A DNA stretch of 64,000 nucleotides from the NCBI RefSeq assembly GCF_013410955.1, contig NZ_JACCCG010000001.1, forward strand, positions 310,001-374,000. The letters run 5' to 3'. Under the pieces are notes generated by a model, which saw only the letters and a program-made list of their open reading frames with translations, was not told where the DNA came from and made no database searches. This document shows, one piece after another, positions 51,084 to 62,225 of this stretch (the first letter of the stretch is position 1; the number at the start of each line of letters is the position of its first letter). The DNA comes from Microbacterium sp. AK009 (GTDB lineage Bacteria; Actinomycetota; Actinomycetes; Actinomycetales; Microbacteriaceae). A program made the translations under genes and the position numbers.

Positions 51084-52397
51084 ATGACCGATACGCAGCC
51101 TGTTCCTCGCGCGCGAACGCCGTGGCGACGCGTCGCGCGGCCGTTCCTCGCGGTGACGGTGACGACCGTCATCCTGCTCCTCGGCACCGGCGGTGCCGCC
51201 CTCGTCACGCCGTCGAATGACGGGGAGGGGCCGCAGTTCTACTCCGGCGTCGCCGTGGATGTCTCGGGCGACGTCGACGGCGACGTGTACGCCGCAGGCC
51301 AGAGCGTCACCGTCAGCGGAGACGTCACCGGCGACATCATCGCCGCCGCGCAGACCATCACGATCAGCGGGACGGTCGACGGGAACATCCGTCTCGCCGG
51401 GCAAGCGGTGACCATCAGCGGCGTGGTGACGCGAAGCGCCACCGTGTTCGCCCAGACCCTGATCATCGACGAGGATGCGCTCATCGACGCTGACGTCGTC
51501 GGGGCGACCGGGGCGACGAGCGTCTCCGGCGACGTCGGTCGAGACGTCTACCTCATCACCGAACGGCTGCGGGTCGACGGGTCGATCGGCGGCGACCTCA
51601 CCTACGTGAGCGGCGACGAGGCGCGGATCGCCGACGGCGCCGTGGCAGGGTCGGTCGAGCGGATCGAACCGCCCGAGACGCCCCGCATGGAGGTCTCGCC
51701 CTGGGCGGTGTTCGTCGGCTGGCTGCTGGGCGTGCTGTTCGCGCTGGTGTCGCTCAGCCTCATCACGCTCGCGGCAGGGCTGCTCATTCCGCGGTGGCTC
51801 GACCGCGTCACCGATCAGCTCATCCCCTCGCCGTGGAAGGCGCTGCTGGTCGGCTTCATCGGCGCGATCGCCGTGCCGCCCGCACTGCTCGTGCTCGCCG
51901 TGACCGTGGTCGGCTTCCCGCTCGCGCTCGCCGGGCTGCTGGTGTGGACCCTGATGGTGCTGGCGACCTTCGTCTACAGCGCGCACTACCTCGGGCGGCT
52001 CATCTTCCGCGACCGCGTGCCACCGGTCGTGTCGGCGCTCGTCGGCGGGGTGATCCTCATCATCGCCCTGCAGATCCCGTGGCTGAACATCCTGGTGTGG
52101 CTGGCGATGGTGCTGTTCGGGCTCGGAGCGCAGCTGCTCGACGTGCATCGGCAGCGGCCGTGGCACGTGGAGCGAAGGGCGCGGGATGCCGCGGGGCCGA
52201 CCGTCGTGCCGGGCGCGGCGGTGCCGGGCGCGGCGGTGCCGGGCGCGGCGGTGCCTGCGGGGGCGGCGGTGCCTGCCGCGGCGCCGCCTGCGGTGACGCC
52301 GACGCCACCCGCCACGCCACCCACGCCGCCCGCGCCGCCCCCGACCGCGCCGCCGGCGGCACCCCCGCGGCCGTCCGACCCGGCGGTCGGGCCGTGA
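51084..52397 (+). CDS. Bactofilin-like polymer-forming membrane protein
   Basis: 437 residues; the ATG at 51084 starts the recognisable protein, with a weak ribosome site. A membrane helix (about 22-42) is followed by a repetitive beta-helix region (about 55-185) built from units such as DVSGDVDGDVYAAGQSVTVS and TISGTVDGNIRLAGQAVTIS, as in polymer-forming cytoskeletal proteins. Three or four more membrane helices lie at 210-355, then a Pro/Ala-rich tail with tandem repeats. It is coupled by GTGA to the alkyl-sulfatase gene. It may scaffold an envelope complex (inferred). Confidence 0.82.
   Translation: MTDTQPVPRARTPWRRVARPFLAVTVTTVILLLGTGGAALVTPSNDGEGPQFYSGVAVDVSGDVDGDVYAAGQSVTVSGDVTGDIIAAAQTITISGTVDGNIRLAGQAVTISGVVTRSATVFAQTLIIDEDALIDADVVGATGATSVSGDVGRDVYLITERLRVDGSIGGDLTYVSGDEARIADGAVAGSVERIEPPETPRMEVSPWAVFVGWLLGVLFALVSLSLITLAAGLLIPRWLDRVTDQLIPSPWKALLVGFIGAIAVPPALLVLAVTVVGFPLALAGLLVWTLMVLATFVYSAHYLGRLIFRDRVPPVVSALVGGVILIIALQIPWLNILVWLAMVLFGLGAQLLDVHRQRPWHVERRARDAAGPTVVPGAAVPGAAVPGAAVPAGAAVPAAAPPAVTPTPPATPPTPPAPPPTAPPAAPPRPSDPAVGP
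52206..52250. repeat. Three tandem copies of a 15-bp unit in the Pro/Ala-rich tail
   Basis: The unit GTGCCGGGCGCGGCG repeats three times in frame, followed by diverged copies, and encodes VPGAA repeats. It is likely to vary in length between strains. Confidence 0.85.
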
Positions 52398-54223
52398 TCG
52401 CGCGCGACGGACGCGACGCCGACGGGCAGGACGCCGCCGACGCCGACCGCGGGTTCCTCGCCGCGCTCGTACCCGGCGAGGTCGTGGACGCGGCGGGCGC
52501 AGTGGTGTGGGATGCCGACGCCTACGCGTTTCTCGATGACGAGGCGCCGGCCACGGTGCATCCGAGTCTCTGGCGGCAATCGCAGCTCGTCGCCCGCCAG
52601 GGGGTCTACGAAGTCGTCGACGGGATCTACCAGGTGCGAGGCCTCGACCTGTCGAACATCACCTTCGTCGAGGGCGAGCGCGGGGTGATCGTCATCGATC
52701 CGCTCCTCTCGACCGAGACCGCCGCGGCCGCCCTCGGGCTGTACCGCTCGGTGCGGGGCGAGCGCCCCGTGACCGCGGTGATCTACACGCACAGCCACGT
52801 CGACCACTTCGGCGGGGTGAAGGGCGTCACCACGCAGGCTGAGGTCGACGCGGGGGAGGTGCCGGTGCTCGCACCGGACGGTTTCCTCGAGCACGCGATC
52901 TCGGAGAACCTCTACGCCGGCACGGCGATGACCCGCCGCGCGGCGTACATGTACGGCGCGGTGCTCGTGAAGGGTCCGCGGGGGAGCGTGGGCGCGGGGC
53001 TCGGGCAGACGACCTCGACCGGGACGGTGACGCTCATCCCGCCCACCGACCTCATCACCCGCACCGGGGAGGAGCGCACGATCGACGGGGTGCGGATGGT
53101 GTTCCAGCTCGCACCCGGATCGGAAGCGCCGGCCGAGATGCACTTCTTCTTCCCCGACCGCCGCGCGCTCTGCGCCGCCGAGAACGCCACGCACACCCTG
53201 CACAACGTGCTGACGATCCGCGGGGCGCTCGTCCGCGACGCGCGCGCGTGGGCCGGGTACCTCACCGAGGCGATCGACCTCTTCGGCGACGACCTCGAGG
53301 TGGTGTTCGCCTCGCACCACTGGCCGACCTGGGGGCGCGAGCGCGCCCTGCGGTACCTCGGCGAGCAGCGCGACCTGTACGCCTACCTGCACGACCAGAC
53401 CCTGCGGCTGCTGAACCGCGGGCTCACCGGGATCGAGATCGCCGAGCAGTTCCGCCTCCCACCGGCGCTCGAGCGTGCGTGGCACGCACGCGGGTACTAC
53501 GGATCGGTCAGCCACAACGTCAAAGCGATCTACCAGCGGTACATGGGGTGGTACGACGGGAACCCGGCGCGACTGTGGCGGCACCCGCCGGAGGCGGAGG
53601 CCGAGCGGTACGTCGACGCGATGGGCGGTGTCGACGCGGTCGTCGGTCGGGCGCGCAGCGCCGCCGCGGCGGGGGACCTGAGGTGGGCTGCGCAGCTGCT
53701 CGATCATGCCGTGTTCGCCGACCCGGGTCATCCGGATGCCCGCGCCCTTCTCGCGGACGTTCTCGAACAGCTCGGATTCGGCAGCGAGAACGGCACGTGG
53801 CGGAACGCCTACCTGATGGGCGCGGCTGAGCTGCGGGCCGGGAGCCGGGGGACGCCGGTGACGATCTCGGGCGATGTGCTCGGCGCGCTCGCGCCCCGGC
53901 AGTTCCTCGACGCGCTCGCGGTGCAGGTCGACGGCCCTTCCGCGTGGGAGCTCGACCTCGCGATCCGGTGGCGCTTCCCCGACCACGGCGAGACGTACCG
54001 GGCGACGCTGCGGAACGGCGTGTTCACCGCGGTGCGCGACGGGCGCGGGGAGTGCGCGGTGACGATCTCGGCGCCGCGGGCCGCGCTCGCGCCGCTCGCG
54101 GCAGGGGATGTCGCGGGTGCGCGCCGCGCGGGAGTCTCCGTCACCGGTGATGAAGCGCTGCTGATCACGCTGCTCGGCGTGCTCGATCAAGGGGACCCCG
54201 ACTTCAGCATCGTGGTGCCGTGA
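52394..54223 (+). CDS. Alkyl-sulfatase-like metallo-beta-lactamase-fold hydrolase
   Basis: 609 residues from GTG 52394, overlapping the upstream stop as GTGA. The zinc-binding motif is THSHVDHFGGVKG (about 135). FPDRRALCAAENATHTLHN (about 255) is diagnostic for SdsA1/BDS1-type sulfatases. An alkyl-sulfatase dimerisation region (about 370-470) and an SCP2-like C-terminal domain (about 485-605) follow. It would hydrolyse primary or secondary alkyl sulfates such as SDS to alcohol and sulfate. No signal peptide is seen, so it is probably cytoplasmic, unlike the periplasmic Pseudomonas enzyme. Confidence 0.92.
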   Translation: MIARDGRDADGQDAADADRGFLAALVPGEVVDAAGAVVWDADAYAFLDDEAPATVHPSLWRQSQLVARQGVYEVVDGIYQVRGLDLSNITFVEGERGVIVIDPLLSTETAAAALGLYRSVRGERPVTAVIYTHSHVDHFGGVKGVTTQAEVDAGEVPVLAPDGFLEHAISENLYAGTAMTRRAAYMYGAVLVKGPRGSVGAGLGQTTSTGTVTLIPPTDLITRTGEERTIDGVRMVFQLAPGSEAPAEMHFFFPDRRALCAAENATHTLHNVLTIRGALVRDARAWAGYLTEAIDLFGDDLEVVFASHHWPTWGRERALRYLGEQRDLYAYLHDQTLRLLNRGLTGIEIAEQFRLPPALERAWHARGYYGSVSHNVKAIYQRYMGWYDGNPARLWRHPPEAEAERYVDAMGGVDAVVGRARSAAAAGDLRWAAQLLDHAVFADPGHPDARALLADVLEQLGFGSENGTWRNAYLMGAAELRAGSRGTPVTISGDVLGALAPRQFLDALAVQVDGPSAWELDLAIRWRFPDHGETYRATLRNGVFTAVRDGRGECAVTISAPRAALAPLAAGDVAGARRAGVSVTGDEALLITLLGVLDQGDPDFSIVVP

Positions 54224-54243
54224 GGTGAGGCGCGGCCCTCCCG

Positions 54244-54312
54244 CCGAGAAACCACATCTTCACCGACACACCACGTCGTGGATGGTGTGCGGGCGGGGGT
54301 GTGGTTTCTCGG
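54244..54312 (+). terminator. Hairpin terminator after the alkyl-sulfatase gene
   Basis: Thirteen-base arms CCGAGAAACCACA/TGTGGTTTCTCGG, with an inner dyad CACACCA/TGGTGTG nested in the loop. It lies 20 bp after the stop codon and upstream of the copper promoter region. Confidence 0.6.
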
Positions 54313-54357
54313 GGCGGGGCGGGGCCGGGGGCGGTGGAAACGACGCGGCCCTGGGGT

Positions 54358-54406
54358 ATACGTCCAGGGGGTATGCTCGAGGTCGAGGGATACCCCCTAG
54401 ACGTAT
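54358..54406. promoter_or_regulatory. Candidate CsoR operator of the copper operon
   Basis: A 49-bp inverted repeat with 17-base arms: ATACGTCcAGGGGGTAT, a 15-base centre and ATACCCCCTaGACGTAT, with one mismatched pair. It ends 12 bp before the copZ ATG. The GGGGGTAT/ATACCCCC core is the known type of CsoR site. CsoR is encoded at the end of the same operon, so copper-dependent self-regulation is expected. Confidence 0.75.
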
Positions 54407-54418
54407 CGAGGAGCAGCC

Positions 54419-54631
54419 ATGAGCACCACCACCGAGTACGCCGTCACCGGCATGACCTGCGGCCACTGCGAGATGTCGGTCCGCGAAGAGGTCAGCGAGA
54501 TCGCCGGCCTCACGGTCGTCGACGTCTCGGCCCAGACCGGGAAGCTCGTCGTCTCGGCTGAGGACGCCATCGACGACGCCGCCGTCGTCGCCGCGGTCGA
54601 AGAGGCCGGTTACCAGGCGGCTCGCGTCTGA
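54419..54631 (+). CDS. copZ: CopZ-like copper chaperone (heavy-metal-associated domain)
   Basis: 70 residues, one HMA domain. The metal-binding motif GMTCGHCEMSV (about residues 11-21) holds two Cys, and the ferredoxin-like fold ends in EEAGYQAARV. The ATG is preceded by GAGGAG. It carries Cu(I) in the cytoplasm to the ATPase encoded 950 bp downstream. It is the first gene of the operon, directly after the CsoR-type operator. Confidence 0.93.
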   Translation: MSTTTEYAVTGMTCGHCEMSVREEVSEIAGLTVVDVSAQTGKLVVSAEDAIDDAAVVAAVEEAGYQAARV

Positions 54632-54633
54632 CG

Positions 54634-55580
54634 ATGAACGCCCCGGCTCGGCTCGGTCTCTACGCGGGAGCGCTCGCGCTGGTGTTCGGCGCGTCGTTCG
54701 GCGTTGCGGCGCTCGTCGTGCCCGACGCGTCGTCGTCGGCGGCCTCGGAAGAGATCGAGGCCGCCGACGCGCACGCCGAGACACCGCATTCGTCACCAGC
54801 CACCCCGTCAGGGCCGGTGGCTGGTCACGATGACGGTGGGTCGGCGCACGAGGAGTCGGGGAGCACTGACGCCAGGGAGGCCGCGGGCGCCGTCACCGGC
54901 GCCACCGCCAGCGACCGGGGGTACACCCTCTCCCGGGTCGAGGCTCCGAATGAGGTCGGCGAAGCCGGCATCCTGTCCTTCGAGATCACCGGACCGGACG
55001 GCGACGTCGTCACCGCGTACGACGTCGCCCACGAGAAGGAGCTGCACCTCATCGTGGTGCGCACCGACGGCGCCGGGTTCCGACACGAGCACCCGACGCG
55101 GGGCGCGGACGGCCGCTGGACGATCCCCTGGACCTGGGATGCCGCGGGCGGCTACCGCGTCTACGCCGACCTCGTGCCGAGCGAGCTCGGCGAAGGCCTC
55201 ACCCTCACCCGGTCGCTGCTGGTGGAGGGCGGTGTCGAGGCATCCGCTCCTTCGACAGGGATGACGGCGGCCGCCGGCGCGTACGAGGTGACCATGACCG
55301 GCGACCTCGCTGCCGGTGCATCATCGATCCTCGGATTCGCGGTGACGCGCGACGGCGAGCCGGTCGAACTCGAGCCGTATCTCGGCGCCGACGGTCACCT
55401 CGTGGCGCTGCGTGAAGGCGACCTCGCCTACCTGCACGTCCACCCCGAGCATGTCGACGGCCACGAGCCCGGCGCCGTGTCGTTCGCCGCCGAAGCGCCG
55501 AGCGCGGGCGCGTACCTGCTGTACCTCGACGTCCAGATCGACGGAGAGGTGCACACCGCCACCTTCCGCGTGGAGGCCTC

Positions 55581-55584
<4 letters not shown>
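54634..55584 (+). CDS. Membrane-anchored His-rich protein of the copper operon
   Basis: 316 residues, not a named family that I can assign. One N-terminal membrane helix (about 7-30) leads to a His/Asp/Ser-rich linker ([21 protein letters not shown]). Two similar extracytoplasmic beta domains follow. The first ends in [18 protein letters not shown] with [11 protein letters not shown]; the second has [20 protein letters not shown] with [13 protein letters not shown]. The repeated HxHP motifs and its place between copZ and copA suggest copper capture outside the membrane (inferred). The start lies two bases after the copZ stop, and its end overlaps copA by ATGA. Confidence 0.82.
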
Positions 55585-57874
<2,290 letters not shown>

Positions 57875-57878
<4 letters not shown>

Positions 57879-58210
57879 CCGGATCGTCTGCGAGCCACAA
57901 TCACGGGACGGATGACACGCACGCCGGCCCCCACGGATACATCAGCGACAAGCAGCGCTACCTCAACCGCCTGCGGCGGGTGGAGGGGCAGGTGCGGGGG
58001 ATCCAGCGGATGGTGGAGGAGGAGCAGTACTGCATCGACATCCTCACCCAGATCTCGGCGCTGAGCTCGGCGCTGGAGAACGTCGCGCTGGGGCTGCTCG
58101 ACGATCACCTGAAGCACTGCGTCGTCGACGCGGCGACCCGCGGGGGTGACGAGGCGGCGGTGAAGCTCAAGGAGGCGTCCGACGCCATCGCGCGGCTCGT
58201 GAAGGCCTGA
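57875..58210 (+). CDS. csoR: Copper-sensing repressor CsoR
   Basis: 111 residues, the CsoR/RcnR all-helical family. [20 protein letters not shown] is the conserved DNA-binding face. The copper ligands Cys-His-Cys are in [11 protein letters not shown] and [14 protein letters not shown] His-rich N-terminal tail ([17 protein letters not shown]) could add metal affinity. Copper binding should release it from the inverted repeat at 54358-54406. It is coupled to copA by ATGA and ends before a long REP-like repeat. Confidence 0.95.
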
Positions 58211-58215
58211 CGCGC

Positions 58216-58300
58216 GCGTTTCGTCTCGCTGCGCTCGCTCAACGACCGCTGCTGCACCCCGGTCGTTGAGCGAGGGAGCGCAGCGACCGAGACGAAACGC
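58216..58300. repeat. Long REP-like inverted repeat, likely bidirectional terminator
   Basis: The left arm runs from GCGTTTCGTCTCGCTGCG through GCTCGCTCAACGACC. The right arm, GGTCGTTGAGCGAG through CAGCGACCGAGACGAAACGC, mirrors it apart from an 8-base interruption, around a 13-base centre. It lies between the convergent csoR and response-regulator genes. A single diverged arm occurs at 47597-47630, so it is a family rather than a unique hairpin. Confidence 0.8.
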
Positions 58301-58319
58301 GTACGCGCGGTCGCCCGCC

Positions 58320-59018
58320 TCACGCAGGGTTCGGCGGACGACCCTGCGGACGTAGCAGCCCGTGCTCGTAGGCGTAGATCACGAGGTGCACCCGGTCGCG
58401 GGCGCCGAGCTTCGTCAGCAGCCGGCCGACGTGTGTCTTCACCGTCGACTCGGCCACGAACTGGCGCTTGGCGATCTCGGCGTTGCTGAGTCCCTCGCCG
58501 ATCGCCGTCAGCACCTCGAGCTCGCGAGGCGTCAACGACGCCGCTTCGCCCGACAGCTGCGCCTGCTGCGCCGGCACCTCCCGCCCGAACAGCTCGATCA
58601 TGCGGCGAGTGATGCGGGGCGCAAGAGCGGCATCCCCGGCGTGCACCGCGCGGATCGCGGCGAGGAGGTCTGCGGGGCGGGCGTCCTTCAGCATGAACCC
58701 GCTGGCCCCGGCGCGGATCGCCGCGAAGGCGTGCTCGTCGAGGTCGAAAGTGGTGAGGATCAGCACGCGCGGCGGGTGGGGGCCGGCCACGATCGCCGCG
58801 GTTGCGGCGATGCCGTCCATCCGTGGCATCCGCACATCCATCAGGACGATGTCGACGGCGCGCGCGCGTGTCAGCTCGATCGCCTCGTGACCGTCGGATG
58901 CCTCGCCGACGACGTCGATGTCGGGCTCCGCCTCGAGCACCATGCGCAGGCCCGCACGCACGAGCGCCTGATCGTCGACGATCGCCATCCGGACCGGGTC
59001 GCTCGCAGTGACGGTCAT
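58320..59018 (-). CDS. LuxR/NarL-family response regulator
   Basis: 232 residues from ATG 59018 with GAGGAG seven bases upstream. An ATG at 59042, overlapping the kinase stop (ATGA), would add eight residues and is also plausible. The receiver domain has VRMAIVDDQALVRAGLRMVL, the phospho-acceptor in DIVLMDVRMPRMDG (Asp near 58) and the conserved Lys in GFMLKDA. The output LuxR HTH has LTPRELEVLTAIGEGLSNAE and ESTVKTHVGRLLTKLGARDR. It is the partner of the adjacent kinase, and the ABC exporter beyond is the probable target. Confidence 0.94.
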   Translation of the reverse strand: MTVTASDPVRMAIVDDQALVRAGLRMVLEAEPDIDVVGEASDGHEAIELTRARAVDIVLMDVRMPRMDGIAATAAIVAGPHPPRVLILTTFDLDEHAFAAIRAGASGFMLKDARPADLLAAIRAVHAGDAALAPRITRRMIELFGREVPAQQAQLSGEAASLTPRELEVLTAIGEGLSNAEIAKRQFVAESTVKTHVGRLLTKLGARDRVHLVIYAYEHGLLRPQGRPPNPA

Positions 59019-59038
59019 CGTGTCGCTCCTCGTCTCGC

Positions 59039-60340
59039 TCATGCTCGCTCTCCGTCCGACCGCTCCGGCGACGGCAGCACGGCGCGGACCCGCCACCCGC
59101 TGACGCCACGAGGGCCCGCATCGAGGGTGCCTCCGTACAGAGCCACCCGCTCGCGCATGCCGATCAGGCCGTGTCCACCCGCACCGCGGTCGCCGTCGCC
59201 GGTCTCGGGTTCGCGCGGTCGTTTCCCGTCGTCGACCACCTCGACCACCACGTCACCGTCGACGCGCTCGATCGTGACCTCCACCCGCCGGGCGGACGGG
59301 GCGTGGCGCAACGCGTTGGTCAGCGCTTCCTGGACGATCCGGTACACCGTCAGCTGCAGGTTCGGGTCGGTGATCGCCGGACCCGCGGTCGTCAGCTTCA
59401 CCGGAAGTCCCGCGGCGCGGAAGCTCTCGAGCAGCTCGGGAAGGGCCGCGGTTCCCGGCTGCGGTTCGCGCGCATCGGGAGTCGCCGAGTCGGGCTCGGC
59501 GAGGACCCCCAGCATCCGGCGCATCTCGACGAGTGCGTCGCGTCCGGTGTCGGCGACCAGTCGCATCCCCTCGGCGGCACGCTCTGGATCGCGTCCTGTC
59601 GTAGCGGCACTCCCCTCGGCGAGGGTCACCATCACCGTCAGGCTGTGCGAGACGATGTCGTGCATCTCGCGCGCGATCCGCGACCGCTCGAGCGCGGTCG
59701 CCAGCTGCGCCTGCCGGTCTCGTTCACGGGCCAGATCTTCCACGCGGGCGATGAGGGCCCCGACGTAGCGGCGACGGTTGCCGACGTTGACGCCGATGAG
59801 GGTGCCGATGAGTGGTGTGGCAACCGCCTGGGCCAGCGCGAGGAGGAAGAGCGTCAACGGTGCGATGAACGGGCTCGGCTCGCCGAAGGAGACGATGAAG
59901 GCCGCCGCCGTACCGACCACCGCGGAGCCGGCGAAGCCGATCCACGCGGACCGGGTCGATCGATACACGGCCAGCGCGTACAGGCCGATGGCGATCGCGA
60001 GCACGTTGACGGCCTCGAGGGGGTAGACCACCAGGGTCGTCACCCAGCCGGCGCCGACCAGCACCCAGGGCCTGCGTCGTCGGAACACCACCATGATGAC
60101 CGTCGTCGCGGCGATGATGAGGATGCTCGTGATGCTCACCCAGAGCGGCACCGGGTCGATGGGGGCGGCCAGGATGAGTGCCGAGAGGACCGGCAGACAG
60201 TACGCCGCGGCGACCAGGATGTCGACGAGCAGCGGATGTCGCGTCCAGAACCGCCGGATGACTCCCGGCGGCCGCGGCAGGCGCAGCTCACCCCCGACCG
60301 CCGTCACCGGGCGATCGGGGGAGAGCCGAGCAGAGGTCAT
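59039..60340 (-). CDS. Sensor histidine kinase (HisKA_3 type)
   Basis: 433 residues. Five or six membrane helices (about 38-205) suggest sensing within the membrane. The dimerisation helix has the phospho-acceptor His in SRIAREMHDIVSHSLTVMVT (about 240). The ATPase domain has YRIVQEALTNALRHAP, VVEVVDDGKRP and GGHGLIGMRERVALYGGTLD. It overlaps or abuts the response regulator and follows an ABC exporter by ten bases, a common arrangement for envelope-stress or peptide-antibiotic response modules. The signal is unknown. Confidence 0.93.
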   Translation of the reverse strand: MTSARLSPDRPVTAVGGELRLPRPPGVIRRFWTRHPLLVDILVAAAYCLPVLSALILAAPIDPVPLWVSITSILIIAATTVIMVVFRRRRPWVLVGAGWVTTLVVYPLEAVNVLAIAIGLYALAVYRSTRSAWIGFAGSAVVGTAAAFIVSFGEPSPFIAPLTLFLLALAQAVATPLIGTLIGVNVGNRRRYVGALIARVEDLARERDRQAQLATALERSRIAREMHDIVSHSLTVMVTLAEGSAATTGRDPERAAEGMRLVADTGRDALVEMRRMLGVLAEPDSATPDAREPQPGTAALPELLESFRAAGLPVKLTTAGPAITDPNLQLTVYRIVQEALTNALRHAPSARRVEVTIERVDGDVVVEVVDDGKRPREPETGDGDRGAGGHGLIGMRERVALYGGTLDAGPRGVSGWRVRAVLPSPERSDGERA

Positions 60341-60350
60341 GCCGTCGACG

Positions 60351-61196
60351 TTACGCGTCGCGGGTGCGCAGCATGACGGCCGCCGCGGCGGCGGGGACCG
60401 CGACCCAGAGACCCGTGACCAGCAGGTTCAGCCACATCCCCAGCGCATCGCCCTCGGGCGCGAGGGTGGCCGAGGAGTAGATGCCGGCGCCGGCGTTCGA
60501 GAGGAGGTACGGAACCGCCTCCCGCGCCCAGTCCGCCGGGATGAGACTCAGAATCGTGGGGAGGATCAGCAGGATGCCGACCACCACTGCTATTCCCCCG
60601 GCACTGGTGCGGACGAGCGCACCGATCGCGAGGGCGAACAGCGAGATCATCGCGAGATACAGCGCGCCACCCAGAAGCGGCCAGAAGACGGCAGGGTCGA
60701 TGATCGGCGCGGCGATGTCTTCCTGCGACAGCATCAGCGACGCGACGAGGTACGCCGCCACGTTCGCGATCAGCCCGACGATGAAGGTCGCCGTGAAGAG
60801 CACGATGCCCTTCGCCGCGAGAGCGGAGAGCCGCCCGGGCACCGCGAGGAATGTCGAGCGGACCATGCCGGTGGTGTACTCCCCGCTGATCACGAGGACA
60901 CCGAGGATGCCCGCGATGAGCTGGCCGAACGCGACACCGGCGATCGACGCCTGCACCACGGTCTGCACCGGCTGCGAAGCCGGGGCTTGACCCGCCACCC
61001 CGTCGGGAATGGACGTGAGCGCGAAGGCGACGAGAGCGGCGAGCCCGATCGAGATCGCGATGAGGAGGGCGTACGACCAGATGGTCGAGCGTACGCTGCG
61101 GAGCTTGATCCACTCCGAGCGGACCGTCCCGGCGAAGGTCAGGCGCGCGTCGGCGAGGGTGTCGGCGGGGGTGGGCGACAGGGTCGCGGTGGTCAT
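60351..61196 (-). CDS. ABC-2 type exporter permease
   Basis: 281 residues with six hydrophobic segments and a cytoplasmic N-terminus (LTFAGTVRSEWIKLRSVRST) typical of ABC-2 permeases. The motif near VISGEYTTGMVRSTFLAVPG is the usual loop after the second helix. It starts within the ATPase stop (ATGA), so the two are made together. The substrate is unknown; lipid, peptide or antibiotic export is usual for this group. Confidence 0.9.
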   Translation of the reverse strand: MTTATLSPTPADTLADARLTFAGTVRSEWIKLRSVRSTIWSYALLIAISIGLAALVAFALTSIPDGVAGQAPASQPVQTVVQASIAGVAFGQLIAGILGVLVISGEYTTGMVRSTFLAVPGRLSALAAKGIVLFTATFIVGLIANVAAYLVASLMLSQEDIAAPIIDPAVFWPLLGGALYLAMISLFALAIGALVRTSAGGIAVVVGILLILPTILSLIPADWAREAVPYLLSNAGAGIYSSATLAPEGDALGMWLNLLVTGLWVAVPAAAAAVMLRTRDA

Positions 61197-62104
61197 CGGA
61201 CCGCCTCCGTTCGGTATTCCACCGCGTCCGCGGTGAGGTCCATGTATGCCTCTTCCAGCGAGGCGTTGAGGGGGGTCAATTCGTGGATGGCGACGCCGTG
61301 CGCGGCGGCGAGATCGCCGACGGCCGGCGCGTCCACCCCGGTGATCTCGAGCAGACCCGACTCCGACCGGGTGATCGTGACGTCGGGAGCGGCGACGAGT
61401 TCGGCGAGCAAGCTCGCCTGCGGCGAGCGGACCCGCAGCCGCGGGCCGGTGCCGCCGGCGATGATGTCGGCGACGGGGGCGTCGGCGATGATCCGGCCCT
61501 TGCCGAGCACGATGAGGTGGTCAGCGGTGAGCGCCATCTCGCTCATCAGGTGCGACGAGAGGAACACCGTGCGTCCCTCGGCGGCGAGGTGCTTCACGAG
61601 CTGTCGCACCCAGAGGACGCCCTCGGGGTCGAGGCCGTTGACCGGTTCGTCGAGGATGATCGTCGCGGGGTCGCCGAGAAGGGCCGCCGCGATGCCGAGA
61701 CGCTGGCCCATGCCGAGGGAGAACCCGCCGACGCGCCGGCGTGCGACGGACTCCAGGCCCGTCAGCTCGATCACCTCGCGGACGCGCTTCTTGCCGAGCC
61801 GGTGCGTGGCGGCCATGGCGAGGAGGTGGTTCTCGGCGGTGCGGCCGGTGTGCACGGCTTTGGCGTCGAGAAGCGCACCGACTTCGCGGAGCGGGGCACG
61901 GTGGGCCGCGTAGGCGCGGCCGTTCACGGTCACGGACCCCGCGGTCGGGCGATCGAGCCCCACGATCATGCGCATCGTGGTGGACTTCCCCGCGCCGTTG
62001 GGGCCGAGGAACCCCGTCACCTGCCCGGCGTGGACGGTGAAGTCGATGGTGTCGACGGCGGTCTTGGCTCCGTACCTCTTGGTGAGGCCTTCTGCTCTGA
62101 TCAT
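61193..62104 (-). CDS. ABC-2 type exporter ATPase
   Basis: 303 residues; ATG 62104 (MIRAEGLTKRYG) is the usual N-terminus for the family. It has Walker A GFLGPNGAGKSTTMRMIVGL, signature GGFSLGMGQRLGIAAALLGD, Walker B TIILDEPVNGLDPEG and a switch His in VFLSSHLMSEMAL. The C-terminal 80 residues form the extra domain common in multidrug/bacitracin-type ATPases. It is coupled to the permease by ATGA and adjacent to a two-component system. Confidence 0.94.
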   Translation of the reverse strand: MIRAEGLTKRYGAKTAVDTIDFTVHAGQVTGFLGPNGAGKSTTMRMIVGLDRPTAGSVTVNGRAYAAHRAPLREVGALLDAKAVHTGRTAENHLLAMAATHRLGKKRVREVIELTGLESVARRRVGGFSLGMGQRLGIAAALLGDPATIILDEPVNGLDPEGVLWVRQLVKHLAAEGRTVFLSSHLMSEMALTADHLIVLGKGRIIADAPVADIIAGGTGPRLRVRSPQASLLAELVAAPDVTITRSESGLLEITGVDAPAVGDLAAAHGVAIHELTPLNASLEEAYMDLTADAVEYRTEAVR

Positions 62105-62225
62105 GGCTTTCACGCTACGGACGGCGCCGGCCCGCCACATCCGTCCCCGGCATGAACCGCGCCGACGCGGGGTCCTCCCGTGGTACCGGTCGGGTGACGA
62201 CGCGGCGCCCCCCGCGGGGCGGGTG

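Noticed and set aside
51986..54190. 734-codon minus-strand frame opposite the alkyl sulfatase
   Set aside because: Shadow frame; the plus strand carries THSHVDH and ENATHTLHN motifs and normal codon use.
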